This document shows positions 1 through 11,916 of a stretch of 64,000 bases of DNA, one piece after another. The translations under genes and the position numbers were made by a program. Within the stretch, counting starts at the first letter, position 1; every line of letters starts with the position of its first letter. Source of the DNA: Emydura subglobosa. Its lineage: Eukaryota > Chordata > Testudines > Chelidae. The DNA is taken from NCBI GenBank assembly GCA_007922225.1, contig ML680088.1, forward strand, positions 16,590,355-16,654,354, given 5' to 3'. Under the pieces are notes generated by a model. It worked only from the letters and a program-made list of their open reading frames with translations, was not told the DNA's origin and ran no database searches.

Positions 1-36
1 TCCCTTCCATCCCTAATCTTCTATGATTCTATGAGG
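1..36 (+). mobile_element. CR1 LINE 3' terminus
   Basis: The window opens in the terminal repeat typical of CR1 3' ends (TTCTATGATTCTATGA, 19-34) in plus orientation. The rest of the element lies to the left of the window. Confidence 0.6.
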
Positions 37-378
37 CCATAGTCTCAGCTTCTCTACTCTTATCTTCCTTATTACTCTCTACTCTTGTCTTCCCTTTTAT
101 GCTGCTTTGTCTGTCCCTCTAATTCCCTTTACTTCCCCTCCAGCCATGTTTGCTACCTTTCACTCCTGCCCTGTTCAGCACATTTGGAGAAAATTCTGTA
201 AGCAGCCTCCTAAATTTTGTTCATATTTCCTTCAGATGTGCTTTCTTCATCTTTAAAATGATTTCACTTCTCTCCACTTGAGTTTTGTGCCTCCAACCCT
301 GGTTGATTCTTCTTCACCTTCAGATCCCCTCAGCCTCATATTCTCTTCCCAGTTTTTTAAAAGCAAAATTGAGTCAGA
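37..378. other. unassigned non-coding stretch
   Basis: Pyrimidine-rich sequence without a convincing gene, repeat terminus or splice-site pair. Nothing was recognised here. Confidence 0.5.
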
Positions 379-2880
379 GTTTAAGGCCATAAAGGACCAT
401 CATGCTCATCTAGTCCAGGGGTATGCAGAGATCTTCCAGGGGGTACATCAACTCATCTAGATAGTTGCCTAGTTTTACAACAGGCTACATGCAAAGTACT
501 AAGTGAAGTCAGTACAAACTGAAATTACATATGACTAGTTTATACCGCTCTATATATTATACACTGAAATGCAAGTACAATATTTATATCCCAATTGATT
601 TCTTGTATAATTATATGATAAAAATGAGAAAGTACACAATTTTTCAGTAATAGTGTGCTGAGACACTTTTGTATTTTATGTCTGATTTTGTAAGCAAAAA
701 GTTTTAAATGAGGTGAAACTTGGGGGCATGCAAGACAAATCAGACTCCTGAAAGGGATATAGTATTGAAAATTGAGAGCCACTGATCTAGTCAGACCACC
801 TGCACATCCCAGACTGCAGATCCTCACACACCCACTCCTGTAATAGACCCATAACCACTGGCTGAGTTACTGAAGTCCTCAAATCATGATTTAAAGACTT
901 CAAGTTACACAGAATCAACCATTTACACTAGTTCAAATCAGCAAGTGACATGCTACAGAGGAAGGTAGAATAATCCCAGGGGCTCTGCCAATCTGACCTG
1001 TGGGAAAATTCATTGCTGACCCCACATATGACAATCAGTTAGACCCTGGCCATGTAGGTGAGTCTCACCAGCCAGACACCTGGGAAAGAGTTCTCTGTAC
1101 TAATTCAGAGCCCTCCCCATCTAGTATTCTATCTCTGGCCATTGGAGATATTTGCTAAAAGAAGTCACAAATGGGCCATACACCATAATAGGCACTCTCA
1201 TCATATCATCCTGTCAATAAACTTACCAAACTCAGTCTTGAAACAAGTTAGTTTTTGGCCCCACTATTCCCCTTCGAAGTCTGTTCCAGAACTTCACTCC
1301 TCTGGTAGTTGGAAACCTTTGTCTAACTTCTAGCTTAACTTTATTGATGAACAGTTTATATCCATTTGTGCTTGTGCCAAGTTTGGTGCTTAACTTAAAT
1401 AACTCTTCTCCCTCCCTGGTGTTTACAGAAAGCAATCCTATCTCCTCTCTGCTTTCTTTTAGTTAAGTTACACAAGCCAAGCCCCTTAAGTCTCCTCTTG
1501 TAAGGTAGGTTGTCCATTCCTCTGATCATCCCAGTAGCTATTCTCTGTACCTATTCTAGTTTGAATTCATCTTACTTAAACATAGATGATCAGAACTACA
1601 CACAGTATTCCAGATAAGGTCTCACCAGTGCTTTATATAATGCTAACAACACTTCCCTAGCTCTACTGGAAATACCTTTCCTGATGCGGCTGTGAAAAAA
1701 GCTAATGCAGTCCTAAAATGCATAACATTGGTGGCTCAGTCATCCTTTGATCAACCAATACATCCAGGTCTTTCTCCTCCGTCACTTCCAACTGATACGT
1801 CCGTAGTTTATAGCAATAATTCTTGTTGTTACTCCCTAAGCACATGACTTTATACCATTAAATTTCATCCCATTTCTATTACTCCAGTTTTCAAGGTCAT
1901 CCAACGCTTCTTGTACAACATTCCAGTCCTCCTCTGTATTGGCAATCCCTCCCAACTGTATTTAATACGCACATTTTATTAGCATACTCCCACTTTTATG
2001 CCAAGGTCATTAATGAAAATGTCAAAAAAAGATTGGTCCCAAGACCGATCACTGAGGAACTCCACTAGTAACCTCCTTCCAACCTGACAGTTCACCTGTC
2101 AATATAATCCGCTGTAGTTTCCCCTTTAACCAGTTCTTTACCAAGTTTCTGATTCGCACATTAATCCCCATCCTCTCCAATTTAACTAATAATTTCCCAA
2201 GTGGAACTGTATGAAATGCCTTACCCAAATCCAGGCAGATTAGATCTACTGCATTTCCTTTGTTTAGAAAATTGGTTATCTTCTCAACAACAACAACAAA
2301 AAAAGATCAGGTTGGTCTGGCACAATCTACCTTTTTGTAAAACCATGTAAAACCAATTACTGTTTACCTCTATGTCCTTAATTACTTTCTCTTTCAAAAT
2401 TTGTTCTAAGACCTTGCATACAATTGAAGTCAGGCTTGTAGTCTCCCGCATCACTTTTTCTTTCTTAAATACAGGTGCTATATTGGCAATTCTCCAGTCA
2501 CGGGGTACAATCCCCAGGTTTACAAATTTATTAAAAATCCTTCCAATTAGCCTTGCAATTTCATTCGCCACTTCCTCTAATATTCTTGGATGGAGATTAT
2601 CTGGCCCCCTGCCGGTTTGGTCTTATTAAGTTGTTTGAGTTTGATTTTCACCTCAGATGTGATCATTTCAATTTCCATATCCTCGTTCTTATTAGCCATG
2701 TCCCCAAGCTCCTCATTACTCTTCTTATAAACTGAGGCAAAGTATTTGTTTATGTGTTGGGCCACGCCTATATCATCTTTAAACTCCACCCCATTCTCAG
2801 TGCTTAGTGACCCCACTTTCCTTGTTTTTTTATTTATACAGCTAAAGAATCTTTTACTATTAGGTTTAATTTCCTTTCAT
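379..2880 (-). mobile_element. CR1 LINE, minus strand, interrupted by a hAT element
   Basis: A CR1 copy in reverse orientation. Its 3' end lies near 379-415 and the body resumes at 793 after the inserted hAT element. Read on the minus strand, the body gives broken ORF2 reverse-transcriptase peptides, for example at 1232-1435 and 2284-2571, where 'GIVPRDWRIANIAPVFKK' is the conserved CR1 RT segment before the catalytic core. 2577-2816 is the segment just upstream of it ('ADDIGVAQHINKYFASVY'-like linker, here starting 'KDDIGVAQHINKYFASVY'). Many stops and frame changes make it a fossil. The subfamily carries a 3' sequence different from the CR1 at 10495-14035, so it is a separate lineage. Its 5' part is truncated near 2880. 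Confidence 0.85.
416..784 (+). mobile_element. non-autonomous hAT-type element with 8-bp TSD
   Basis: The element starts CAGGGGTATGCAG and ends GAGAGCCACTG. It is flanked by the perfect 8-bp direct repeat ATCTAGTC (408-415 and 785-792), which fits hAT transposition. It interrupts the 3' end of a minus-strand CR1. It has no transposase; the apparent ORF on the minus strand (540-827) runs out of the element and looks fortuitous. A 5'-truncated relative lies at 25045-25214. Confidence 0.8.
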
Positions 2881-2929
2881 TTAGTCTTATCTCCTGTATA
2901 TCACAGCTACCAACACCACTGACTGCACC

Positions 2930-3330
2930 AACAAGACCGAAGTATTGCAGTCTACAGGAGACTAAACAATTATGTGCCACAAACAGAAAATAGGAGGGAT
3001 GAGGTGCACCAGTGCCCAAGGCTCCTGCAATGGTAGAGAAATGATTAAGAGAGAGAGAGACCCCAATGAGTCTGGCAAACGACCTGCATCCAAGTTGCAG
3101 AGGAAGGCACATTTTAAAACAAAACAAAACACCAGGGTCACTGCCAATCTGACCTGGGGAAAAATTCCTTCACAACCCTACATATGATGATCTGTAGGAA
3201 TCTGAGCATGTGAGCAAGAACCAGTCAGCCAAGCACTTGAGAAAGAGAATGCTGGGTACCACCTCAGAGCACCAGCCCATCCTGTCTAGTGGCCCATTGC
3301 CAGCAGTGGCCATCTCTAATGCTTCAGAAA
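2930..3330 (-). mobile_element. CR1 LINE 3' fragment, minus strand
   Basis: A second, truncated copy of the 3'-terminal region of the same CR1 subfamily as 793-1330. Both carry the phrase 'CTGCCAATCTGACCTG' followed by 'AAAATTC', a 'CATATGA' block and 'CACC/CAGCCA' blocks in the same order. It ends in sequence like that at 1100-1150. It contains an (AG)n tract near 3049-3061 and an A-rich tract near 3115-3130. Confidence 0.7.
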
Positions 3331-5546
3331 AAGGAGATTAAAAAAACCAATACATTTTTTGGGCGAGGGGGAGAGGTCAGATCAGGGCCACAGGTCAGTT
3401 TGCTTGTGTGTCAGAATAACTCAAAAGCAATTGGTAGATGTAAGAGTGCATTCAGGCCAATTTACTTGCTATTAGGATAGATGAAAGTAATTGTTGAATG
3501 TATAAATATGTATTCAGATGTTGAAAAATTCACGAAATCTAATGGGTCCTTACTTGTGTTGTTCTTGCTTATCTATTCCTGTTATAATGTAGCAGCAAAC
3601 ATTTACATTTGTGTATAACCCTGTAACTAAATTACCCATCAAAGAAATCTTGTGAAATACTCATGAAGAACTTTAACATAAAATGTTACTTTCAAAGCAA
3701 GTGATCATTGTGTGTGATATTTGAGGTCAAGGACTCTGAGTGCATTCCTCACTATCTGTAATCAAAAGAAAAGCCTGCATTGTGAGATGAAGATATAAAT
3801 ATAGATTCAAAGAAAGATCCTATATCTTTGGACTGCCCCTCCATACTCACGACTGAGCCCAAGATATGACTGGGGCCTAGATAGTACAGTGATTGGCACA
3901 CATCAGACCTTTATGTAGGCAGACACTGCATTTAGCAACAATGGGTAGGAACAATAGTGTGTCTACAAAGGGAAAATAAGGAAGCATTTCACTTGGAGTC
4001 CGAATGTCACCATTATTAGTGTTGTCCTGGCCAGTAAACTTAGTTAAAGCTTCTAAAGATTAAGCCTGCTAGTCCCTCTGCAACAAAATTCCTATCTCTA
4101 CAAGAAATTCAGGAATAGACACCATCATTGCAATTTATCAGAGCAGAAGTGTCCATCAGTGATAGCAGAAGATTATCTCTCTCTCAAATTAACTTGTTGA
4201 AATAATTAACACAAACGTTAGTGAAGATAAATAAAATGCTAAGCAATTTATCCTACCCTGTTCTACATTTGCACTACATTGACCAGGCACAAACAAAACT
4301 AATCAGTGCACTGACACTATCCTCACTACTAGGCACGATCAGAGCTCATTTTTAAAGTAGATTATTTGATTATGACGAACAGTATGCTTGGCTCTATGCT
4401 ATTCATACAGATACAGACCATTTCTCCTATTCCAATTTACCACTGTGGACTTTGTATTCCATTCTTATGGTGACCTCTGCAAATTTCTAAGCCACTCACT
4501 CGTTAAATTTTACCATTAGCAGTATTCATTTGTTCCATGGAAATTCTGTTTTCTTTCAGTAGGTAATAATATCAGGTGAGCTAATCACCTTAAACAATTC
4601 ACACTGGGCTTTATCCAAATGTCTTGGATGTTAATATAATCTAGAACAAGGGAAGGAACATCAAAAGAGGACTACCTGACAGAGGTGGGTGGCCATTTGT
4701 GATGGCATGGTTCCAAGAGTCAGCCTGCAGTATAAAGCATGTGTCTGGACATAAAAGATGGCACAAAAACAAACTCAAATTTAGAAGTTAAAACAAAAAA
4801 ACAATCCAAGGACAAGTTAAACAATAGACGCTCACAGCTGATCTCATCAGGGCACAGCTGCTCAGATGTGGTTAAATAAGTAACAAATAAAGTCTATGCG
4901 CAATTGTGGGTTTTTTTGTTTTTTTTTAATGTCTCCCTTTCCCCAAACAAATGCAGAGGAGTCACAAACTGAGGTAGTGGATGAAATACTGGTGCAGCCA
5001 TCATCATTCAGCACTTTGTCAAGGGAGAACAAGAGACCAGTGTCAGATCACTTTCCAACCTACAGTAGAAGTAGTCACAAAAGGAGCCAGCTCTCTATTG
5101 AATTTCAGAAGACATGCGGAAAGATGCCCAGGAATTCCAGAAGCTATAGCTGTGGAGGAAGAGAAAAGGCTAATTCTACTAATGAAGGAAGGTCTAGGCT
5201 GAGCAACTACAGGCCACAGAAGAAGCATATATGAATGGAATTAGAAAGCCAGGACTTTTGCTTTTTATTGCATGTGTAGTTTCATAAACAGAATCACCTA
5301 CATTTACTATCCTCTGGATATATGAGAAATAGAAGTCTTTCCCACAAACCTGCCTTATGTGTTATCTTAAGCTCATACTGACCTCTACTGACAAACAGAA
5401 ACACAAGATAGATTTAGAATTAAAAAAAAAATCTTTGGGTAGCTCAGTTTTTCCATTAATGAAGCAATTTCCTCTCTCTGTTTCCTTGTAGTTCTTAATA
5501 GCTCTGATGATTACCTTCAGTCTTCCAAGTATTCTATTCCAATTTA
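3331..5546. other. unassigned region; one unexplained plus-strand ORF
   Basis: No repeat terminus or known gene was recognised. The one item of note is an open frame at 4896-5234. Its reading frame crosses a pyrimidine-rich tract ending in AG (4914-4954), so the part after about 4955 could be an exon of unknown identity. Its sequence is serine-rich with no known domain. Confidence 0.4.
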
Positions 5547-5790
5547 TCATTTCATTGATTCATAGATTCCAAGGCCAGAAGGGACCACTATAATCATCTA
5601 ATCTGACCTCCTGCATAACACATGCCATAGAACTTCCTCAAAATAATTCCTGTTTGGATGAGACTATTATTTCACAGGCTCTATTATCCTCTGAAAATCA
5701 GAGTTATTAGTCCAGCCTCTGATTTATTCAGTAAACACCTGGAAGTTTCTTCCAAATTCTTAAGGCCTCTTTAAAATCACAAATCTAGCT
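5547..5790 (-). mobile_element. CR1 LINE 3' fragment, minus strand
   Basis: It starts with the usual reversed CR1 3' end (TTCATAGATTCCAAGGCCAG, then 'AAGGGACCACTATAATCATCTAATCTGACCTCC'-type sequence, of which only the first 20 bases are quoted). This block recurs in many reptile CR1 copies. The copy is short and has no coding part. Confidence 0.75.
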
Positions 5791-6023
5791 GTTTCCTGCC
5801 AGATCAATGTTAATAAATCAGGGAACATTTTGTCTTTCCATTGCTTGGAAATATTTTCCTGTTCCAGGTAAATGTACAGTCTCACAAAACAAATTTAAAT
5901 ACAACAGAGCTGGATTATGTAACATCTTAAAATTCAAGAGTTTAACGAGTAGGGAACTTGTTTCTCTGATAATAACCAGTCTATCAAGACAGTTTGTTTA
6001 AAATCTTGGAAGAAGAATATGTA

Positions 6024-6300
6024 ATGGGAGGCACTGTGGTCCAGCATTCAGGGCACACCAGATTAGGAGTCAGGAGACCTGAGTTCTAGTCCCAGCTCTG
6101 CCAGTGAACTGCTGCATGACCTTAGGCAAGTCACCTCATCTCTCTGCGTCTTTGTTCCCCTTCCCTTCCTTTGTTGGCTTTGTCTATTTAGAAAGCACTT
6201 TCTTCAGTGCGGGGAAGGTCTCTTACTACGCATTTGTACAGTGCCTGGCACAAGAGGGCCATGATCTCAGATGGGTCCTCTAGGCATTACCATAATACAG
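6024..6300 (+). mobile_element. MIR-like (tRNA-derived) SINE
   Basis: The body carries the MIR/CORE-SINE signature: 'GAGACCTGAGTTCTAGTCCC' (like a tRNA B box), then 'AGCTCTGCCA', 'CTTAGGCAAGTCAC' and 'CATCTCTCTG'. The 3' tail (from about 6230) is shared with the fragment at 42115-42235. Length and orientation fit a nearly full-length insertion. Confidence 0.75.
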
Positions 6301-8031
6301 GTGATAGATGATAAACTGCATTTCATTTATGAAACCCCTAAATGGAACAGACTAAGTTTGCATTCAGTGAAAAGCAAAGCATGGAACTCACTATCGTTTT
6401 GTACTCACTCCAGCTATGAAGTCTTGTTAAATTTCATTATGAGCAGTGCACCAAGGAGAAGTGTCCATGTTTGCATACAGCTGCAAGAACAAGACTGGAG
6501 CACAGAACTGTGGTAAGAAGAGTCACCACACATACCAAGGGACCATGTTGTTTGAGCCCCGCTGGAACCTGCAGTATCACTTCATTATTTACCTATGAAG
6601 AGAGAACTGAATGTTAAATAGGACTAAAAACATACTCCTGAGCTATTATTCCATAGTCAATGGCTTTTGTTTCTTCTTTAGGTATATTAATTAAGCAAGC
6701 TTCACATTACAGTCTGTTTAATGTTAGAGAACAGCCCTCAACATCATTTAACCACTCTAGTTGCTCAGGCTCTCTCCATTCATTTACAAGATTTAGCCTT
6801 TCATACAGTATTAGAATTCAATCGTCAAAGCTGGGAGAGAGAAGTTTCCATTTAGTCTGTCTGCCCATCTTGAGAGCTGGCTTCTTCTTGTACTTCTGGG
6901 GCATTTATATGACACACAGTACCTATGGCACTATGCTATGCATTTATTTGCTCTACAGCTTTGTTCTTATATTAGCCTTGACATTAGGGACATCACGCAA
7001 TTCCTGCACACTGTAGTACTGGAGGAATAAGCGCATGGAATGAATACCTGGAGAAATAACTCTCACGGAACAGTGACCTGCAAAGACAAAAAAAAGGCCT
7101 TGCATTCTTTTTTGCTCCTTATAATTCATGAAGTCCTGAAAGATTTTTGTCAAGAACTGTAAACAAGAAGTCCTCCAGACATGATATTCCTGATATTTCC
7201 ATAGGAAAAAAAAAAAAGGTGGGGGAGGACTTTTTTTAAAACAAAAGAAAAACTAACAATCCAAAAGTTTCCAGGACTTCTTTATACATAATGAAGCAAA
7301 AAGGGCCACAACCACCACCACTTTTAAATCCTTTGCAGGTCACCTTTAGTATTCTATGCCTCAAAACATTTCCTAGATGCAGAGTTGCTCAAATTACAGG
7401 GCCAGATCACTCTTATTTCAGAATCTCTGCAGGACTGTTGAGTTTCAAAGCCAAGTGCTGACTCATATCAAGGACTTGCATCCAGAACCAGTCTAAACAA
7501 AAAAGAAAACATCATCAGAGATATAATCCATAGGTTAGCATCTAGATGACAGGATTGGCAGGAAAGGCCTTTCCCTATATCATTCTTTAAACTTTTCTCT
7601 GCAATCATCCAATAAAAAATGTATAAACCCAAGAACATTCACTTTCCTCCTTTTCTTTCCTTCAAACAGGAGCAAAATCTTCATGCATAGGCTTGGAAGG
7701 ATTATATTTTATCATTAAATGTTGGTAAGCGACTATTTCAATGTACACACACACAAATGGATGAAAAATATTTCCATCAATGATAATCAAAATTGACAGA
7801 TAAGTAAAGTAAGAAAAATGCTGCTTAAGAACTTATTAGAGTAAAGATATATACTTTTTATATTCTGACATGTGATGTTGACAATTTGTTTTAATGGTTA
7901 TAGAGGGTTAACTTACTGAATCTCAACTTCTACTATCATTAAATAATTATTGTCTGACCCTGATCATTTCCTACAACTGTGAAAATTTAAATAGGTAAAA
8001 ATGGAAAAAAACTGCTTAAAATCAAACATCT
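6301..8031. other. unassigned AT-rich region
   Basis: No gene or repeat was recognised. A plus-strand open frame of 118 codons (6660-7016) and a minus-strand frame at 6953-7153 show no domain. A polypyrimidine tract followed by CAG on the minus strand near 7080 resembles an acceptor but does not lead into the missing PIGX exon. A short (AC)n tract lies near 7745. Confidence 0.4.
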
Positions 8032-8036
8032 ATGTT

Positions 8037-9116
8037 TGTCACGCTGGCTGGATATGTGGGTGGTGGGGGGGCATTTATTATGTTGCTTAACATCAGTATG
8101 CCAAAATCATAATAATTCATATGAGATATGCTTTGTCAGGTACCATTAGAAAGGCTGTAACATGCTAAGTAAGATGATAATGTTTATGTTCATGTGTTAT
8201 GTGTGTAATGGAAGTTATGGATATGGTTGATATATCATTTCAAATTGTGATGCGTCTGGGCGACACTCCAGACAGGATGGCTGCAGTACAAGCGCCTGCT
8301 TAATGGCCCATTAAGGAAACTCACAGGTATGATGGGCCAGGGGAAGAAGCCAGGGATATATCTGATGAGTCACCAGTCACTCATGTGACCCTGGACTCCA
8401 TCTTATTCCTGTAAATTTCCACAAGCTGCATGGCAAAGGCCAAAGGACATAAAAGGCAGCTGCACGACATCCATTTTGTCTTCAGTCAGTCTTCAGCCTA
8501 CCTCTGGATCAACTCACCTACAACTGAACTGAACTGAACTTAAGCTGTGAAACAAAGGACTGAGACCCATTCAGGTACTGGATGTATACCAGAGGAAGTA
8601 TACAAGCCTGCAAACTCCACAATTCTATTAGAAGCCTGATATATATGGACTTTCAAAACAATTGTATGTGTCTGATTGCTTTAATCCTTTAACACTTCCC
8701 TTATATTTTGTTTCTTTCTTTTTATAATCAACCTTTAGTTTTAGTTACTAAAGGATTGGCTGGCAGCGTGGTATTTTGGGTAAGATCTAAACTTATATTG
8801 ATCTGGTACTGTGGCTGACCCTTTGCGGTCAGGAGAAACCTTTTTGGTAAAGAGCATAGAGTTTTAAATAACTGATCTTTTTACTGGACCTAGTGGCTGA
8901 TTGGGAGCCAGAGACTGAAATGCAGTAAAGGGGGCTGTGTATATTTTATTTTGGCTTCTTGATAACCAGTGTGGGGATTCAGAAGCATAGTTTGTGGCTG
9001 GTTGGGAAGTCTGACTTCAGTGTCACCCACCAGTGTTGGGAGAATCTGCTCTCCTTTTACAGCCTGTCCTGACCTTGGCATTTTCAGGTGGCTACCCTAG
9101 GCACGGACGGGTCACA
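8037..9116 (+). mobile_element. solo LTR, 1,080 bp, 5-bp TSD
   Basis: The element begins TGTCACG and ends GGTCACA, the inverted TG...CA ends of an LTR. It is flanked by the perfect 5-bp direct repeat ATGTT (8032-8036 and 9117-9121). No internal retroviral genes are attached, so it is a solo LTR from recombination between two LTRs. A diverged relative lies at 40834-41839; the best shared part is 8670-9116 against 41400-41839. A possible polyadenylation region (TTTATAATCAACC, near 8730) sits where the relative has TTTATAATAAACC. Confidence 0.85.
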
Positions 9117-9344
9117 ATGTTATCCATCAAAATTATAAAAAACAAAAATAGAATTCTGCCAAGCCCAGTTATGCATACTGACACACAACATCAGTTACAC
9201 CTCAGGGCTCCAGGTAAACCACTACAGGAGGGGGAAGGGGCCAGAGAGAGCACCAGTCATCAAGGGAAAGGACAGCACAGAGTGAGCCACCAGCATAAGG
9301 ATATAAAGGGAGCAAAAGTGGTCAAATTATTATGGATATATATT

Positions 9345-9832
9345 AAAAAACAACACAGGTAGGGAGAAAAGTAGAAAGGTCAAGGCACAAAATGAGATTA
9401 AACTAGCTACAGATATAAATGGTAGCAAGAAAACATTTTACAAATACATCAGAAGCAAGAGAAAGACCAAGGATACGGTAAGCCCATTACTCAATGAGGA
9501 AAGACAACAACAAAACGCAGCAATGGCAGATGTGTTAAATGTCTTTTTTGTTTCAGTTTTCATCAAAAAGTTAGCAGTTATTGGACAATGAACATTATGA
9601 ACATCAGTGTAAATAGGTTAGGATCTGAGGTTCAAATAGCAAAAGAACAAGTTAACTTGTCTAAGTAATTCTTAGGTATCTTAAAGTCGGCAGGGCATGA
9701 TGAAATACATCCTAGAATACTTAACGAACTGGCTGAAGAGATCGCTGAGCCATTAGCAATCTTTGAGAACTCATGGAAAAAAACAGGAGAGATCCCAGAG
9801 GACTGGAAAAGGACAAATATAATGTTGGCCCA
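9345..9832 (+). mobile_element. older CR1 LINE, plus strand, part 1
   Basis: Plus-strand CR1 ORF2 sequence running through the linker between endonuclease and RT into the start of the RT ('PEDWKR' read from GAGGACTGGAAAAGG near 9800). It breaks at 9832 and resumes at 10333, then again at 14036 after a nested CR1. Many stops are present. Confidence 0.75.
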
Positions 9833-10332
9833 ATCCTGTTTTCATGAAAGAACAGAGCCACAAACACTCCCTCCCCTCTTCCTACCAAGAGGCACTTCAG
9901 CCTGACACACTGTAATGTTAATCAAAAGTTAAAATCTCAACTGACTCTTACTGTTCTACACTTTTAAATGTTCACTTCAGCCTTTTTAAAATATCCATTT
10001 ACAGCATAATAATTCAAGTCTGTCTTTACTTTCTATAATTCTATTTGTTTTAAGATTGTTTGTAAAACCACTCCACTGACCATTTTATCGAAGTATATTT
10101 TATTAAAAATAATCTCTGTAATTGTAGTATCGATACAATGTTGATACTGTTTTCCTAGTATTTATATTATTGATACTATTTCACTAAGTAAAGAACAATA
10201 TTGATGTTGTTACAGTGCTGATACTTTTTTTATTGATACTATTTACCAAATTTCTGTATTCACAATAAACATGGCTTGTTGCCTTATCATCTGAAAAAGA
10301 CCCTGTGATATTTGTTATTTGAATAACACTAC
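9833..10332. other. unidentified ~500-bp insertion inside the older CR1
   Basis: The CR1 coding context is interrupted here: GGACAAATATAATG on the left and TGTCTATTAAAAGGGG on the right would be contiguous in CR1. The insert is AT-rich. It contains irregular repeats of GATACTATTT/GATACT near 10130-10250 and A/T homopolymers. No clear target duplication, LTR or inverted terminus was found, so its class is unknown. Confidence 0.5.
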
Positions 10333-10494
10333 CACCTGTCTATTAAAAGGGGAAAAACCCAGGGAATTATAGACCAGTTATATTAACTTCAGTACCCGGA
10401 AAGATAATGGAGCAAATCATCAAAAAATCATTTGGTAAGCACCTATAAGAAAATAAGGTGATAAGTAACAGTCAACACAGATTTGTTAAGAACA
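10333..10494 (+). mobile_element. older CR1 LINE, plus strand, part 2
   Basis: Continues the CR1 RT region ('GKIMEQIIKKS' from 10399 on, in frame with sequence encoding 'NYRPV'). It is cut at about 10495 by the nested minus-strand CR1. The phrase AGATTTGTTAAGAACAAATC just before the junction continues as ATGTCAAACAAACC at 14042. Confidence 0.8.
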
Positions 10495-11139
10495 AATCAT
10501 AGAAGATTAGGGTTGGAAGGGACCTCAGGAGGTCATCTAGTCCAATCCCATGCTCAAAGTAGGAACAACCCCAACTAAATCATCCCAGCCAGGGCTTCAA
10601 CAAGCCGCACCTTAAAAACCGCAAAGGATGGAGATTCCACCCCCTCCTTAGGTAACCCATTCCAGTGTTTCACCACCCTCCTAGTGAAAAAGGTTTTCCT
10701 AATATCCAACCTAGACCTCCCCCACTGCAACTTGAGACCATTGCTTCTAGTTCTGCCATCTACCACCACTGAAAACTGCCTAGTTCCATCCTGGAACCCC
10801 CTTTCAGGTAGTTAAAAGCTGCTATCAAATCCCACCTCACTCTTCTCTTCTGCAGGCTAAACAAGCCTAGTTCCCTCAGCCTCTCCTCATAAGTCATGTG
10901 CTCCAACCCCCTAATCATTTTTGTTGCCCTCCACTGGATTCTTTCCAATTAGTCCACATCCTTTCTGCAGTGGGGTGCCCAAAACTGGACACAATACTCC
11001 AAATGAAGCCTCACCTGAGCTGAATAGAGGGGAATAAATCACTTCCCTCAATCTGCTGGCAATGCTCCTACTAATGCAGCTCGATATGCCATTAGCCTTC
11101 TTGGCAACAAGGGCACACTGCTCACTCATATCTAGCTTC

Positions 11140-11916
11140 TTATCCACTGTAACCCCAGGTCCTTTTTCTGCAGACCTGCTGCCTAGCCAGTCTGTAGCAG
11201 TGTATGGGATTCTTCCAACCTAAGTGTAGGATTCTGCACTTATCCTTGTTGAATGTCATCAGATTTCTTGTGGCCCAATCCTCTAATTTGTCTAGGTCAC
11301 TCTGTATCCTATCCCTACCCTCCAGCATATCTACTACTCCGCCCATCTTAGTGTCATCTGCAAACTTGCTGAGGGTACAATCTACCCCATCCTCCAGATC
11401 ATTAATGAAGATGTTGAACAAAACTGGCCCCAGCATCGACCCTTGGGGCACTCTGCTTGTTACTGGCTGCCAACTAGACATCGAGCCATTGATTACTACC
11501 CATTGAGTTTGATGATCTAGCCAGCTTTCTATCCATCTTAGAGTCCATTCATCCAACCCATACTTCTTGAACTTGCCTATAAGAATACTGTGGGAGACTG
11601 TATCAAAAGCTTTGCTAAAGTCAAGGTATATCACGTCCACTGCTTTCCCCACATCCACAGAGTCAGCCATCTCATCGTAGAAGACAATCAGGTTGGTCAG
11701 ACATGACTTGACCTTGGTGAATCCATGTTGACTTTTCCTGATCACCTTCCTCTTTTCCAAGTGCCTCAAAATGGATTCCTTGAGAACCTGCTCCATGATT
11801 TTTCCAGGGATTGAGGTGAGGATGACTGGTCTGTATTTCTTCAGATCCTCCTTCTTCCCTTTTTGAAGATGGGCACTATATTTGCCTTTTTTCCAAACAT
11901 CCAGGACCTCCCACAA
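11140..11916 (-). pseudogene. CR1 ORF2 reverse-transcriptase segment (fossil)
   Basis: An open stretch of 258 codons encoding most of a non-LTR reverse transcriptase. Visible blocks in order are 'YRPVILTS' (entry to RT), 'DFSKAFDTVSH' (motif A, with its catalytic Asp), 'GVPQGS' equivalent 'SRVPQGSMLGPVLFNIFIND' (motif B) and 'FADDTKMGG' (motif C with the catalytic Asp pair). It is therefore the palm and finger region of the enzyme that copies CR1 RNA at the nicked target. The frame is lost shortly after motif C near 11145, and the remaining thumb and C-terminal parts continue in other frames (10911-11147, 10760-10948, 10575-10769). It is a dead copy of an old retrotransposon protein. Confidence 0.9.

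Noticed and set aside
6953..7153. Minus-strand frame after an acceptor-like tract, tested as the last PIGX exon
   Set aside because: In the phase required by the 16092 exon it meets a stop after four codons, and no frame gives a transmembrane helix.
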